Notes under the pieces: generated by a model
Database searches by the model: none
What the model was told of the DNA's origin: nothing
What the model saw: only the letters and a program-made list of their open reading frames with translations
From: Hyphomicrobiales bacterium
GTDB lineage: Bacteria; Pseudomonadota; Alphaproteobacteria; Rhizobiales; Rhizobiaceae
Length of the DNA: 64,000 nt
Direction of reading: 5' to 3'
NCBI GenBank assembly: GCA_900468535.1
Contig: UBTY01000023.1
Span: 1 to 64,000, forward strand
Made by a program: the position numbers and the translations under genes
Part shown: one piece after another, positions 12,605 to 21,650 of the stretch
How the letters are laid out: the number at the start of each line of letters is the position of its first letter
Numbering within the stretch: the first letter of the stretch is position 1

Positions 12605-14011
12605 TCAAGCGAACACCACCTGGATATTCGTGTATTCCTGCAGCCCTTCCTCAGCGAATTCGACACCGAAACCGGAGGCTTTCACGCCGCCGAACGGAGC
12701 GTTCGGCTGAATTGCGCCATGCTTGTTGATCCAGACCGAACCGCATTGCATACGCCCTGCAACCGCCTTCGCCGCTGAAATGTCGGACGACCAGACCGAG
12801 CCGCCGAGACCATTGGCGCTGTCGTTTGCAAATGCGATCGCCTCGTCGACACTCGTGTATTTGATGACCGGAAGCGCCGGTCCGAACTGCTCCTCGTCGA
12901 CCAGAGGGTCGCCGTTCTTCAGGCCGGCAATGATGGTCGGCGGGAAGAACAGGCCTTCGCCCGGCTCGCCACCAAGCAACACCTTGCCGCGTTCCCTGGC
13001 ATCGCGGACCAGGCGCGACAGCTTTTCGAACTGCATGCGGTTCTGCACCGGCCCGAGAACGCTGCCTTCTTCCAGGCCGTTGCCGACCGGAATGTTGCGC
13101 GCATAGGCAACGAGCGCGTCACAGACAGCGTCGTGGATCGTTTCATGGACATAGAGGCGCTTCATCGCCGCGCAGGTCTGGCCGTTGTTGATGAAGGCGC
13201 CCCAGAACAGGCCTTCGGCAATTGCCTGCGGATCGGCGTCAGGCAGAACGATCCCTGCGTCGTTACCCCCAAGCTCGAGCGTCAGGCGCTTCATGGTCTC
13301 GGCGGCGGAGCGCATGACTTTCTGACCGGTAGCGCAGGAACCGGTAAAGACGATCTTGCTGATATCGGGGTGTGCCGACATGGCCGCGCCGATATTGAAC
13401 GCGCCGTCATCACCGGTCACGATGTTCAGCACGCCCGGCGGCAGAACCTCGTTCATGATTTCGATTAGCCGAAGGGTCGCAAGCGGCGTCAGCGGCGAAG
13501 GCTTGATGACAACAGTGTTGCCGGTGCGCAGCGCCGGCATAACGTGCCAGATCGCAATCATCACCGGAAAATTCCAGGGCGTGATCGAACCCACAACGCC
13601 AAGCGGCTTGCGGTGAAGCTCGATGTGGCCCTCGCTGTTGTCCTGCAGAATTTTCGGCGGCAGCGAGAGGGCCGTCGTGTATCCTGCCCAGGCGACCGTT
13701 CCTCCCATCTCCCAGCGCGAGCCGAGACCGTTCAGCGGCTTGCCCTGTTCGAGGGTGATCAGTTGCGCGATCTCCTCCGCGTGTGCCTCGATGCGAGCCG
13801 TGACAGCCGCACAAGCCGCCTGCAATTCCTGGTCGCTCTTGGCCGACCATGCCGGAAAGGCCGCTTTGGCGGCGGCTACGGCAGCATTGAGCTCATCCGC
13901 TCCCATGTTCGGCGCCCGAGCGACTTCGGCTCCCGTGGCTGGATTCAGCACACTGAAGCTGCGCTCGCCGGTGATCGGCTTTCCGTTGATCGTCGCCGTG
14001 TGAACCGTCAT
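12605..14011 (-). CDS. feaB: Aldehyde dehydrogenase, probable phenylacetaldehyde dehydrogenase
   Basis: 468 residues of the NAD(P) aldehyde dehydrogenase superfamily: TPWNFP cofactor segment, FTGSCATG glycine motif, general-base glutamate in LELGGNDAG, catalytic cysteine in NNGQTCAAMKRLYV, and the C-terminal PFGGVKASGFG. ATG 14011 follows GGAGGAGG. It lies 30 bases upstream of the amine oxidase and downstream of a FeaR-like gene, the E. coli tynA-feaB-feaR gene set. The role as phenylacetaldehyde (or hydroxyphenylacetaldehyde) dehydrogenase is inferred from that context; sequence alone would also fit succinate-semialdehyde-type enzymes. Confidence 0.82.
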   Translation of the reverse strand: MTVHTATINGKPITGERSFSVLNPATGAEVARAPNMGADELNAAVAAAKAAFPAWSAKSDQELQAACAAVTARIEAHAEEIAQLITLEQGKPLNGLGSRWEMGGTVAWAGYTTALSLPPKILQDNSEGHIELHRKPLGVVGSITPWNFPVMIAIWHVMPALRTGNTVVIKPSPLTPLATLRLIEIMNEVLPPGVLNIVTGDDGAFNIGAAMSAHPDISKIVFTGSCATGQKVMRSAAETMKRLTLELGGNDAGIVLPDADPQAIAEGLFWGAFINNGQTCAAMKRLYVHETIHDAVCDALVAYARNIPVGNGLEEGSVLGPVQNRMQFEKLSRLVRDARERGKVLLGGEPGEGLFFPPTIIAGLKNGDPLVDEEQFGPALPVIKYTSVDEAIAFANDSANGLGGSVWSSDISAAKAVAGRMQCGSVWINKHGAIQPNAPFGGVKASGFGVEFAEEGLQEYTNIQVVFA

Positions 14012-14121
14012 GTTCTTCCTCCTCCAGAGACCGGCGGCAAGCCAGTCATTCAACAGGGGAGACTATGCAAAGAGATGCTCCGCGACTTGGACGCAAACGT
14101 CGAGGTCGTTGGACAATTCCG

Positions 14122-15042
14122 TCAATGGCAGCGGACGGCGCTGCCCGGCGTCAGACCATATTTCTTCCGAAACTCGCGATAGAAATAGGAAAGGTCGTTG
14201 AACCCGCAATCATAGGCAATTCCAGCGATACCGTTTCCGGAATTCGTGGTTGCCAGGCGCGTTCTGGCGAGTTCCAGCCGGCGATTGAGGAGGCGATGGC
14301 GTGGTGTTTCGCCGAGCGCCTCGAAATGCCGCTGCAGCATGCGTTCGGAGACATTCAAGCGCCGCGCCAATTCGCTGGCACCGAACGTCGGATCCGCGCA
14401 GTTGAGGTCGATCATCGCCAGAGCACGGGAAAGAAGAGTTTGCCCGGAGCGCGGCTGTGCGCCTCTCTCCATTCCCTGAAGATATGCGCCCATCAGGCTG
14501 AGCAGTGCCTCGCTCAACTGCTGCGTGGCCAGGGGCTCCTCGAGCAACTTCGTGATTACCGCGCGCATCGCCAACCAGAGTGGGTCACTCTGGCTGAAGG
14601 CGATACCGCCCGTGCACATGGCGCCGAAGCGGTGCACCATTTCGGCGCGTGGCATGTGAATTGAAAGCTGGTTCGAGCGCGCACCGTCATAGACAAAGGA
14701 CGATGGCTGGACTGAATCGACCAGAAACATGTCGCCGGGCGACAGGCGCGTGGAACGCTCACCCTGATCGATCCGGCAATGTCCCTCATCCTGGATCAAC
14801 AGGAAGAGATGCTCGCCCGGATCCTGGCGTATCGCCCGCGCGCCGCGCGCGACATGACGCGCATCGAGCGCGACGACGACCGTGTCGAAAAACCCGATCC
14901 GCCGCGTGGAAACGTCGCCCGCGACGATGCCGGTTGGCGCCATTGGCTCCAAATCGAACGCGCCGCAGGCCTTGCGTATCCTGGCTTCGAGATCCTCCAC
15001 CGCCATCGGCGTGTGAACCGGTGTGACCAACGACTGCATCAT
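14122..15042 (-). CDS. feaR: AraC-family regulator, FeaR-like
   Basis: 306 residues. The N-terminal 190 residues form a cupin-like sensor of the AraC-binding-like type (residues about 70-125, with SPGDMFLVDSVQPSSF). Two helix-turn-helix motifs follow, FGASELARRLNVSERMLQRHF and the C-terminal YDCGFNDLSYFYREFRKKYG. E. coli FeaR activates the amine oxidase and phenylacetaldehyde dehydrogenase genes; here the gene is directly upstream of both and on the same strand, with a 110-base gap that could hold their promoter. Start ATG 15042 or 15039, both after GGGAGGGG. Confidence 0.85.
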   Translation of the reverse strand: MMQSLVTPVHTPMAVEDLEARIRKACGAFDLEPMAPTGIVAGDVSTRRIGFFDTVVVALDARHVARGARAIRQDPGEHLFLLIQDEGHCRIDQGERSTRLSPGDMFLVDSVQPSSFVYDGARSNQLSIHMPRAEMVHRFGAMCTGGIAFSQSDPLWLAMRAVITKLLEEPLATQQLSEALLSLMGAYLQGMERGAQPRSGQTLLSRALAMIDLNCADPTFGASELARRLNVSERMLQRHFEALGETPRHRLLNRRLELARTRLATTNSGNGIAGIAYDCGFNDLSYFYREFRKKYGLTPGSAVRCH

Positions 15043-15081
15043 CCCCTCCCTGGTCTCTGCAGATTGCTCTAATTTAGCACT

Positions 15082-17148
15082 TTACCCCTGATTAATCTTC
15101 GCCCACCCGCCTGCTTTCGCAGCGCGTCGCAGTAAATCGCATGGCGGCGTCGCCAACCCGTCGCGCGACAACTGCTCGAGGCGATCGACGACATCGTTCA
15201 GGCCACGATATTCGGCATAGTGCATCGGTCCACCCCTCCAGCGCGGGAAACCGTAGCCGTGTATTTTCACGAGGTCGATATCGGCAGCTCTGAGTGCGAT
15301 GCCCTCGTCGAGTATCGCGGCCGCTTCATTGACGACGGGCAGGATGATGCAATCCGCGATTGCCTCCTCGCTCCAGTCCCGTTGGGCCACTCCCCGCGCA
15401 GCTTCAGCGATCACCGACGCCACCACCGGCGAAGGTTGCGGGGTTCGATCTCCCTTCGCGTAGTCGTACCATCCGCCGCCGGTCTTCTGGCCAAACCGTT
15501 CCATTTCGCAGAGCCGGTCGGCAATCGGCGCAAACGGCGTTTCGCCGCGACCACGCGCGGCCCGACGCTGAAAGCCGGCAATGTCGAGTCCGCCGAGATC
15601 CTGCGCTTCAAACGGCCCCATCGGCAATCCGAGAGTCCGCATCGCCGCATCGACTGCGGCCGGCGTTGCTCCTGATAACAGTAGCCTTTCTGCCTGCGCG
15701 CGTGTCACCTTGAGGATGCGATTGCCGATAAAGCCATCACAGATTCCGGCCCGCACTGGAATTTTCCCGAGAATGCGCGCCAGCGAAAAAGCGGTCGCGA
15801 GAACTTCCGGCGCCGTGCCTGCCGTGGGCACGATCTCAAGCAGTTTCATGACATGCGCAGGACTGAAGAAATGCAGGCCAAGGAAGCGATCCTGACCGCG
15901 GATCTCCGCAGCGATCTCCTGCGGATTGAGATAAGAGGTGTTGGTTGCGAGAATTGCGTCCTCGCGGCAGTTGTCAGCCAGCAGCGCAAAAACCTGCCGC
16001 TTGACGTCGAGATCCTCAAAAACAGCCTCGATCACCAGATCGGTATCCGCTAGTGCCCGGTAGTCGGTTGTTCCTGTCACACCACCGATCTTTTCGGCCG
16101 CAGCGCTCGCGCTTATCCGGCCCTTCTTAGCCGCGCCGTCGTAGATCGATTTCAGATTGGCCAGACCGCGTGCGACCGCACTTTCATCTTTTTCAACCAG
16201 TATGACCGGCAAGCCCGCGTCCCGCAGTGTAGCGGCAATCCCGGCTCCCATCGTTCCCCCGCCAACGACCGCGGCGGACCTTACGTCACGCGCACGAACG
16301 CCAGCAAGTTCCGGAGGGCGAGCAGCCCCACGTTCGGCGAAGAAGACGTGCCTCAGCGCCGCGGCCTGGGGCGAACCACGCAGGGCAAGAAATGTTTCCC
16401 GCTCGAAAGCCATTGCCGCGTCGAAGTCGGCCTCAGCAGCCTTTCTGACGCAGGCGAGTGCCCGCAGCGGCGCTTCCTCGCGTTTGGAACGTGCCGCGAC
16501 AGCCTTCGTCGTCGTCTCCCAGAACCCGTCATCGACGGCGGCGACTGCACGCTCCCGGAGCGGCAGCGGCAACGTGTGTTGCAAGGCCAACCTCGCAAAA
16601 GCAACGGCACCGTCTTCGAGATCATGCTCGACGACAGCGTCGACTAGCCCTTGCGAACGCGCTTCCGTCGCGCCGATCGCCTTTCCTGTTGTCACCAGAT
16701 CCGCGGCGAGCGCCGGGCCGACAAGACGCGGCAGCCGGACAGTGCCGCCGGCTCCCGGCACGATACCGAGCCGGACTTCCGGCAACCCGAGGGTGGCAGA
16801 AGCGACCGCTACGCGAAAACGACAGCCGAGAGCAATTTCAAGGCCGCCACCGAGCGCACTGCCGTGAATTGCGGCGACCCAAGGCTTTCGGGATGCCTCT
16901 ATCCGCGCAACGACATCAGGCAGATGCGGCGGCATTGGCGGCTTTCCGAACTCGTTGACATCGGCCCCGGCGATGAAAGTTCGGCCAGCGCAGATCAACA
17001 CTACGGCTTGAACATCGCTATCGTGGTCGAGCGTCTCCGCCGCGGTCAGTAAATCCTGCCTCAGTACCTGAGAAAGCGCATTCACCGGCGGATTATCAAC
17101 AGTAACGACGGCGATTCCGTCACTCTTCTTGATGGCAAGGTTCATCAT
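15082..17148 (-). CDS. Fused enoyl-CoA hydratase / 3-hydroxyacyl-CoA dehydrogenase, likely PaaF+PaaH substitute
   Basis: 688 residues in two parts. The first 190 residues are a crotonase domain (GRTFIAGADVNEFG oxyanion loop; catalytic-glutamate region GLPEVRLGIVPGAGGT). From about residue 290 come an NAD-binding 3-hydroxyacyl-CoA dehydrogenase domain (VVGGGTMGAGIAATL; FFSPAHVMKLLEIVP) and two C-terminal dehydrogenase repeats. The order is that of FadB/FadJ. No separate paaF or paaH gene exists in the window, so this enzyme probably hydrates 2,3-dehydroadipyl-CoA and oxidises 3-hydroxyadipyl-CoA. It lies between paaN and feaR on the same strand. It could additionally supply hydratase activity for the isoleucine operon. 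Confidence 0.87.
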   Translation of the reverse strand: MMNLAIKKSDGIAVVTVDNPPVNALSQVLRQDLLTAAETLDHDSDVQAVVLICAGRTFIAGADVNEFGKPPMPPHLPDVVARIEASRKPWVAAIHGSALGGGLEIALGCRFRVAVASATLGLPEVRLGIVPGAGGTVRLPRLVGPALAADLVTTGKAIGATEARSQGLVDAVVEHDLEDGAVAFARLALQHTLPLPLRERAVAAVDDGFWETTTKAVAARSKREEAPLRALACVRKAAEADFDAAMAFERETFLALRGSPQAAALRHVFFAERGAARPPELAGVRARDVRSAAVVGGGTMGAGIAATLRDAGLPVILVEKDESAVARGLANLKSIYDGAAKKGRISASAAAEKIGGVTGTTDYRALADTDLVIEAVFEDLDVKRQVFALLADNCREDAILATNTSYLNPQEIAAEIRGQDRFLGLHFFSPAHVMKLLEIVPTAGTAPEVLATAFSLARILGKIPVRAGICDGFIGNRILKVTRAQAERLLLSGATPAAVDAAMRTLGLPMGPFEAQDLGGLDIAGFQRRAARGRGETPFAPIADRLCEMERFGQKTGGGWYDYAKGDRTPQPSPVVASVIAEAARGVAQRDWSEEAIADCIILPVVNEAAAILDEGIALRAADIDLVKIHGYGFPRWRGGPMHYAEYRGLNDVVDRLEQLSRDGLATPPCDLLRRAAKAGGWAKINQG

Positions 17149-17201
17149 CGTCTCCCCCGATAGAGTATTATGGCTGGGCTTCGTTCACCACCAACAGCCG
17201 T

Positions 17202-18860
17202 TCAGGCCGCCTTCGGGCGACGCCACATGACGGTACGGAAGCGGTTGGCAACGAAAGCGGCGTCGGTCAGGCTGGCATTGCCGGCCGGGTTGGCGCCGGT
17301 GACGTGGAAATCGCTGAAAGCAGCACTCTGGTTGACAAAAATGCCGCCCGTCAGATTGATCGAGAAATTGACGCCGGCCTTGGCAAACGCGTCGACCGCA
17401 GCGTCTATCCGGTGCTCGTCGTTGTCGTAGAGCGCTGCTGTGATCGCGCCCTTGCGGCGGGCAAGGCTTGTGGCCTTTTCGATACCAGCGCCTGCATCAG
17501 CGACCGCGACAATGAAGGCGATCGGACCAAAGCGTTCTTCCTCATAAGCATCCGTCTTGTCGGCATCGACAGCAATGATGAGCGGCGTTGCCGTGCGCGC
17601 ATCCCCGGCGGTGACGGGAGCGGAGTCACGAATGACCCTTCCGAGTCCGCGGGCTGCCTCGATCCGTGTCATGGTCGCCGGATTGGCAATCGCGCCACAA
17701 ACACCGGCAGCGCGTGCCGGATCTGCAAGAAGCTCATCGATTGCCGCTGCAATTCCCTTTGCCACCTCATCTAAGCTCTTGTGGCCCTGATCGGTCTCGA
17801 TACCGCTCCTCGGAACAAAGATGTTCTGCGGCGCGGTGCACATCTGGCCGCTGTAGAGCGAGAGCGAGAATGCAATGTTGGCGCACATGCCGGCGAAGTC
17901 GTCCGTCGCCGCGACGACGATCGAATTGACGCCCGCCTCTTCGGTGTAGACCTGGGCCTCGCCGGCATTCCGGCGTACCCAATCACCGAAGGCATTCGAG
18001 CCCGTATAATCGATGATCGACACGGCATCATTCTGCACGAGATCGCGCGTGATTTCGGCTCCCGGCGCGTCCGCCGCCAGAAGCACAACATTCGGGTCAA
18101 GTCCCTGTTCGGCGAGCACGTCACGAATAACGGAAACGGTGATCGCCAACGGCAGGATTGCAGCCGGGTGCGGCTTGACGATGATGGTGTTGCCGGTTGC
18201 CAGGCTGGCGAAGAGGCCAGGATAGCTGTTCCACGTCGGGAAGGTCTGGCAGCCGATGACGAGCGAGATGCCGCGCGGCACGATCCGCCAGTGCTTTTCC
18301 AGAACGATCGGCTCGCCCTTGCCTTGCGGCTTGGTCCAGATGGCCTGCGCCGGCGTCCGGGTCATTTCTCCGTAGGCATAGGCGACCGCCTCAAGGCCAC
18401 GATCCTGAGCATGCGGTCCGCCCGCCTGGAATGCCATGGCAAAAGCCTGTCCTGTCGTATGCATGACGGCATTCGCAATGTCGAAGCTCATGCGATTGAG
18501 CCGAGCAAGAACTTCGATGCAGATGCCGACTCGCATTTCCGCCGAGGCCTCGGCCCAAGCGGACCCCGCAGCCTGCGAGGCAGCAATCAACGTGTCGACA
18601 TCGGCGGCTGGATAGGTAATGCCCAGCGCTGGGCCGAACGGCGAGACTTCCGCGCCGATGTGCGCTGTCCCCGGGTGACCCGGCAGAGCGAAAGGCTTGC
18701 CGATACGGGCATTATAGGATGCCAGACCATCATCCTTGGCGGTTTCGCCATAAATCTTTCCGCTTGGGATTTCAGGATAGGCCGACCAGTAACCGCGCTC
18801 CCGCGCCGCCTTCAAGGCAGCAGCAAGCGTCGGCTGGTGGCGGTCAAAAAGGGCATCCAT
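17202..18860 (-). CDS. paaN: Phenylacetate degradation protein PaaN (aldehyde dehydrogenase family)
   Basis: 552 residues, longer than ordinary aldehyde dehydrogenases and lacking the hydratase domain of PaaZ. The N-terminal 100 residues (HQPTLAAALKAARERGYWSAYPE) mark the PaaN family. Aldehyde-dehydrogenase-type residues follow: EEAGVNSIVV (glutamate) and SGQMCTAPQNIF (cysteine). The exact role is unsettled, because the cluster also encodes PaaZ; it may oxidise the ring-opened semialdehyde or a related aldehyde. Start ATG 18860 (GTG 18863 also possible) after GAGGAA. It is divergent from paaG across a PaaR-type operator. Confidence 0.9.
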   Translation of the reverse strand: MDALFDRHQPTLAAALKAARERGYWSAYPEIPSGKIYGETAKDDGLASYNARIGKPFALPGHPGTAHIGAEVSPFGPALGITYPAADVDTLIAASQAAGSAWAEASAEMRVGICIEVLARLNRMSFDIANAVMHTTGQAFAMAFQAGGPHAQDRGLEAVAYAYGEMTRTPAQAIWTKPQGKGEPIVLEKHWRIVPRGISLVIGCQTFPTWNSYPGLFASLATGNTIIVKPHPAAILPLAITVSVIRDVLAEQGLDPNVVLLAADAPGAEITRDLVQNDAVSIIDYTGSNAFGDWVRRNAGEAQVYTEEAGVNSIVVAATDDFAGMCANIAFSLSLYSGQMCTAPQNIFVPRSGIETDQGHKSLDEVAKGIAAAIDELLADPARAAGVCGAIANPATMTRIEAARGLGRVIRDSAPVTAGDARTATPLIIAVDADKTDAYEEERFGPIAFIVAVADAGAGIEKATSLARRKGAITAALYDNDEHRIDAAVDAFAKAGVNFSINLTGGIFVNQSAAFSDFHVTGANPAGNASLTDAAFVANRFRTVMWRRPKAA

Positions 18861-18892
18861 CACATGTTCCTCTCATGCTGTGGATTTATAAT

Positions 18893-18911
18893 TGACCGGC
18901 CGGTCGGTTTA
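18893..18911. promoter_or_regulatory. Putative PaaR operator between paaN and paaG
   Basis: The 19-base segment TGACCGGCCGGTCGGTTTA contains the palindrome ACCGGCCGGT. Read on the other strand it matches the element upstream of paaJ (30813-30831) almost base for base in the core AACCGACCG-NN-CGGTCA. Its position between divergent paa genes and the presence of a TetR-type PaaR gene in the same cluster suggest the repressor's binding site. Confidence 0.75.
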
Positions 18912-18961
18912 TGCAAGAGTTTTTTCATGAACCGCCCGATCCTGGCGGAACTGGAGGAAAC

Positions 18962-19756
18962 ATGTCCGAATCCGACACCGTCCTATCGGCGTTTGCCGAT
19001 GGCGTTCTCACGCTGACGCTCAACCGGCCCGACAAGCTCAACGCCTTCAACGAAGAGATGCATCTGGCACTGCGAGCCAACTTCGAACGCGCGCATAAGG
19101 ATGCATCGGTGCGTTCGGTGTTGCTGACAGGCGCCGGTCGTGGCTTCTGTGCGGGACAGGATCTCGGCGACCGCGACCCGCGCAAGGGCGGAGCGGCTCC
19201 GGACCTCGGGCGGACGATCGAGCTCTTCTATAACCCGCTGATCCGCCTGATCAGGACACTTGAGAAACCTGTCATCTGTGCGGTCAACGGCGTTGCCGCG
19301 GGCGCAGGCGCCAATATCGCACTTGCATGCGATATCACGCTGGCAGCGCGCTCAGCGCGCTTCATTCAGGCCTTCGCCAAGATCGGTCTCGTGCCCGATT
19401 CCGGTGGCACCTGGAGCCTGCCTCGCCTCCTCGGTGAAGCGAGGGCCAAGGCATTGGCGCTGACAGCCGAACCACTCGACGCCGAAACGGCAGCTAGCTG
19501 GGGGCTTATCTGGAAAGCCGTGGACGATGCTGCGCTGCTCGATGAAGCGAAGGCGCTGGCCACCAGACTCGCCGCCGGACCGACAAAGGGCCTTGGCATG
19601 ACCAAGCGCGCTATCCAGGCGGCAGCGACCAACTCGCTGGATGAGCAACTCGAACTCGAGCGCGATCTGCAGCGCGAGGCGGGACGCAGCGCCGATTACG
19701 CCGAGGGCGTGGCCGCGTTCCTTGAAAAGCGGAAACCGGAGTTCAAGGGGCAATGA
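18962..19756 (+). CDS. paaG: 1,2-epoxyphenylacetyl-CoA isomerase
   Basis: 264 residues of the crotonase family. The oxyanion-hole segment GAGRGFCAGQDLGDRDPRKGG is the signature of PaaG (ordinary hydratases read AGADI here). The second half has NGVAAGAGANIALACDI and the PDSGGTWSLPRLLG segment, with aspartate replacing the hydratase glutamate. PaaG converts the ring epoxide of phenylacetyl-CoA to the oxepin form and later moves a double bond during beta-oxidation. ATG 18962 after GGAGGAAAC. Its TGA overlaps the ATG of paaI. Confidence 0.93.
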   Translation: MSESDTVLSAFADGVLTLTLNRPDKLNAFNEEMHLALRANFERAHKDASVRSVLLTGAGRGFCAGQDLGDRDPRKGGAAPDLGRTIELFYNPLIRLIRTLEKPVICAVNGVAAGAGANIALACDITLAARSARFIQAFAKIGLVPDSGGTWSLPRLLGEARAKALALTAEPLDAETAASWGLIWKAVDDAALLDEAKALATRLAAGPTKGLGMTKRAIQAAATNSLDEQLELERDLQREAGRSADYAEGVAAFLEKRKPEFKGQ

Positions 19757-20202
19757 CGGATAGGCTCGTTCTGACTGCGCAAGAGCTCGCCGATGCCTGT
19801 GCGGATGCGATGTGGCGCGAGGACAATGCCACTCGCCACCTAGGCATGGTGATGGAGCGCGTGGCACCCGGGACGGCGGTGATCTCCATGATCGTCAAGC
19901 CCGAGATGACCAATGGCCACGGCACCTGCCACGGCGGATACATCTTCGCGCTGGCCGATTCCGCCTTCGCCTTTGCCTGCAACACCTACAACCAGCGCAC
20001 CGTCGGTCAGCATTGTTCCGTCACCTACATCGCGCCGGCATTCAAAGGCGACCGGCTGACCGCCTCCGCGCGCGAGGTCTCGCGGCGCGGCCGGGGCGGC
20101 ATCTACGATATCAACGTGACCAATCAGAACGGCGAGCACATTGCGGAGTTCCGCGGCCACTCGCGCACCGTCAAGGGCACTCTTTTGCCGGAAGAGGCGT
20201 AA
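19753..20202 (+). CDS. paaI: Hydroxyphenylacetyl-CoA thioesterase
   Basis: 149 residues, a hot-dog-fold acyl-CoA thioesterase. The PaaI motif GHGTCHGGYIFALADSAFAFACN holds the catalytic aspartate and lies near residues 55-77. Its job is to release CoA trapped in dead-end hydroxylated phenylacetyl-CoA products. The start ATG overlaps the paaG stop (ATGA), which implies translational coupling. Confidence 0.93.
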   Translation: MTDRLVLTAQELADACADAMWREDNATRHLGMVMERVAPGTAVISMIVKPEMTNGHGTCHGGYIFALADSAFAFACNTYNQRTVGQHCSVTYIAPAFKGDRLTASAREVSRRGRGGIYDINVTNQNGEHIAEFRGHSRTVKGTLLPEEA

Positions 20203-20234
20203 GCCGCCGGCCACTTATCTCGGAGGAGACATAC

Positions 20235-21545
20235 ATGGAAAATCTATCCCCCCGTCCCGGCGATCTCGACGCTCTCGAGACGGCCTCGCGCGACGAGATT
20301 GCAGCACTCCAGCTCGAACGAATGAAGTGGTCTCTGGGCCACGCCTACGAGAACTCACCTTTCTATCGTGCACGATTTGACGAAGCAGGTGTCCACCCCT
20401 CCGACCTGAAGTCGCTGGCCGATCTGGCGAAATTCCCGTTCACGACCAAGAAAGACCTTCGCGACACCTACCCCTTCGGCATGTTTGCCGTGCCGCGGGA
20501 AAAACTGGTGCGCATCCATGGCTCTTCGGGCACAACAGGCAAGCCGACCGTCGTCGGCTATACCCAGAAAGACATCGACACCTGGGCGGATATGGTCGCC
20601 CGCTCGATCCGGGCGGCCGGCGGCCGTCCCGGGGATATGGTCCATGTTGCATACGGATACGGGCTCTTCACCGGCGGCCTTGGTGCCCACTATGGGGCCG
20701 AGCGTCTCGGCTGTACGGTCGTGCCGATGTCGGGCGGCATGACGGAGCGGCAGGTCACGTTGATGCAGGATTTCAAGCCGCGCATCATCATGGTCACGCC
20801 TTCCTACATGCTCTCGATTCTCGACGAGTTCCGCAGGCAGGGTATCGATCCGCGCGAAAGCTCGCTGGCCGTCGGCATTTTCGGCGCCGAGCCCTGGACG
20901 AATGCAATGCGCCAGGAGATCGAGCAGTCATTCGACATGCATGCCGTCGACATCTATGGCCTCTCGGAGGTCATGGGGCCGGGTGTCGCCAGCGAATGCG
21001 TCGAGACCAAGGACGGGCTGCATATCTGGGAAGATCACTTCTACCCCGAGATCATCGATCCTGTGACCGGCGAAGTTCTTCCCGATGGTGAGATGGGCGA
21101 ACTCGTCTTCACGACGCTGACCAAGGAAGGCCTGCCGATCATCCGCTACCGCACCCGCGATCTGACGCGGCTGCTGCCCGGCACGGCGCGCTCCATGCGG
21201 CGTATCGAAAAGATCACCGGCCGCTCCGACGACATGATGATCCTTCGCGGCGTCAACGTCTTCCCGACCCAGATCGAAGAGCAGATCCTGAAGTGTCATG
21301 GGTTGGCACCGCATTTCCAGATCGAGCTCAGCCGGGCCGGTCGCATGGACCAGATGACGGTTCACGTCGAGTGCACGCCTGACGCGGCCGACGAAATTGC
21401 GCGTGCCACCTCGGCAAAATCCCTCGCCCACTACATCAAGAGCGTCGTTGGTGTTACCACAAAGATCGAGATTCGCGATCCGGGTGGAGTCGCTCGCTCC
21501 GAGGGCAAGGCAAAACGGGTCGTCGACAACCGACCCAAGGAATGA
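20235..21545 (+). CDS. paaK: Phenylacetate-CoA ligase
   Basis: 436 residues of the AMP-forming ligase family at the standard PaaK length. The ATP/AMP loop is HGSSGTTGKPTVVGYT (residues about 95-110), followed by VDIYGLSEVMGPGVASEC, YRTRDLTRLLPG, and the hinge-region GRSDDMMILRGVNVFPTQIEEQ. It activates phenylacetate to phenylacetyl-CoA, the first committed step. ATG 20235 follows GGAGGAGA. It is the third gene after paaG-paaI and is followed by a long palindrome before paaR. Confidence 0.95.
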   Translation: MENLSPRPGDLDALETASRDEIAALQLERMKWSLGHAYENSPFYRARFDEAGVHPSDLKSLADLAKFPFTTKKDLRDTYPFGMFAVPREKLVRIHGSSGTTGKPTVVGYTQKDIDTWADMVARSIRAAGGRPGDMVHVAYGYGLFTGGLGAHYGAERLGCTVVPMSGGMTERQVTLMQDFKPRIIMVTPSYMLSILDEFRRQGIDPRESSLAVGIFGAEPWTNAMRQEIEQSFDMHAVDIYGLSEVMGPGVASECVETKDGLHIWEDHFYPEIIDPVTGEVLPDGEMGELVFTTLTKEGLPIIRYRTRDLTRLLPGTARSMRRIEKITGRSDDMMILRGVNVFPTQIEEQILKCHGLAPHFQIELSRAGRMDQMTVHVECTPDAADEIARATSAKSLAHYIKSVVGVTTKIEIRDPGGVARSEGKAKRVVDNRPKE

Positions 21546-21548
21546 ATA

Positions 21549-21587
21549 CGGAGCTTCCCGGGATGACTATCATTCCGGGAAGCTCCG
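21549..21587. terminator. 39-base palindromic hairpin between paaK and paaR
   Basis: CGGAGCTTCCCGG (21549-21561) pairs perfectly with CCGGGAAGCTCCG (21575-21587), and the inner ATGA/TCAT arms extend the stem to a 3-base loop. It begins 3 bases after the paaK stop. No T-run follows, so it may act as a partial terminator or 3'-end stabiliser that lowers paaR expression relative to paaGIK. Confidence 0.6.
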
Positions 21588-21650
21588 GTAAGACTCTCGG
21601 TACCCATCGCGTGGAGGGCGCGTCGGAAGAAACAGGAACGCAGGGATAGT

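Noticed and set aside
17781..19016. A 411-codon plus-strand frame running across paaN into paaG
   Set aside because: It lies opposite paaN and would run through the divergent promoter region and PaaR operator; no known motif.
19812..20234. Upstream extension of the paaK frame through paaI
   Set aside because: The extension reads paaI in another frame; ATG 20235 has a strong GGAGGAGA site and gives the standard PaaK length.
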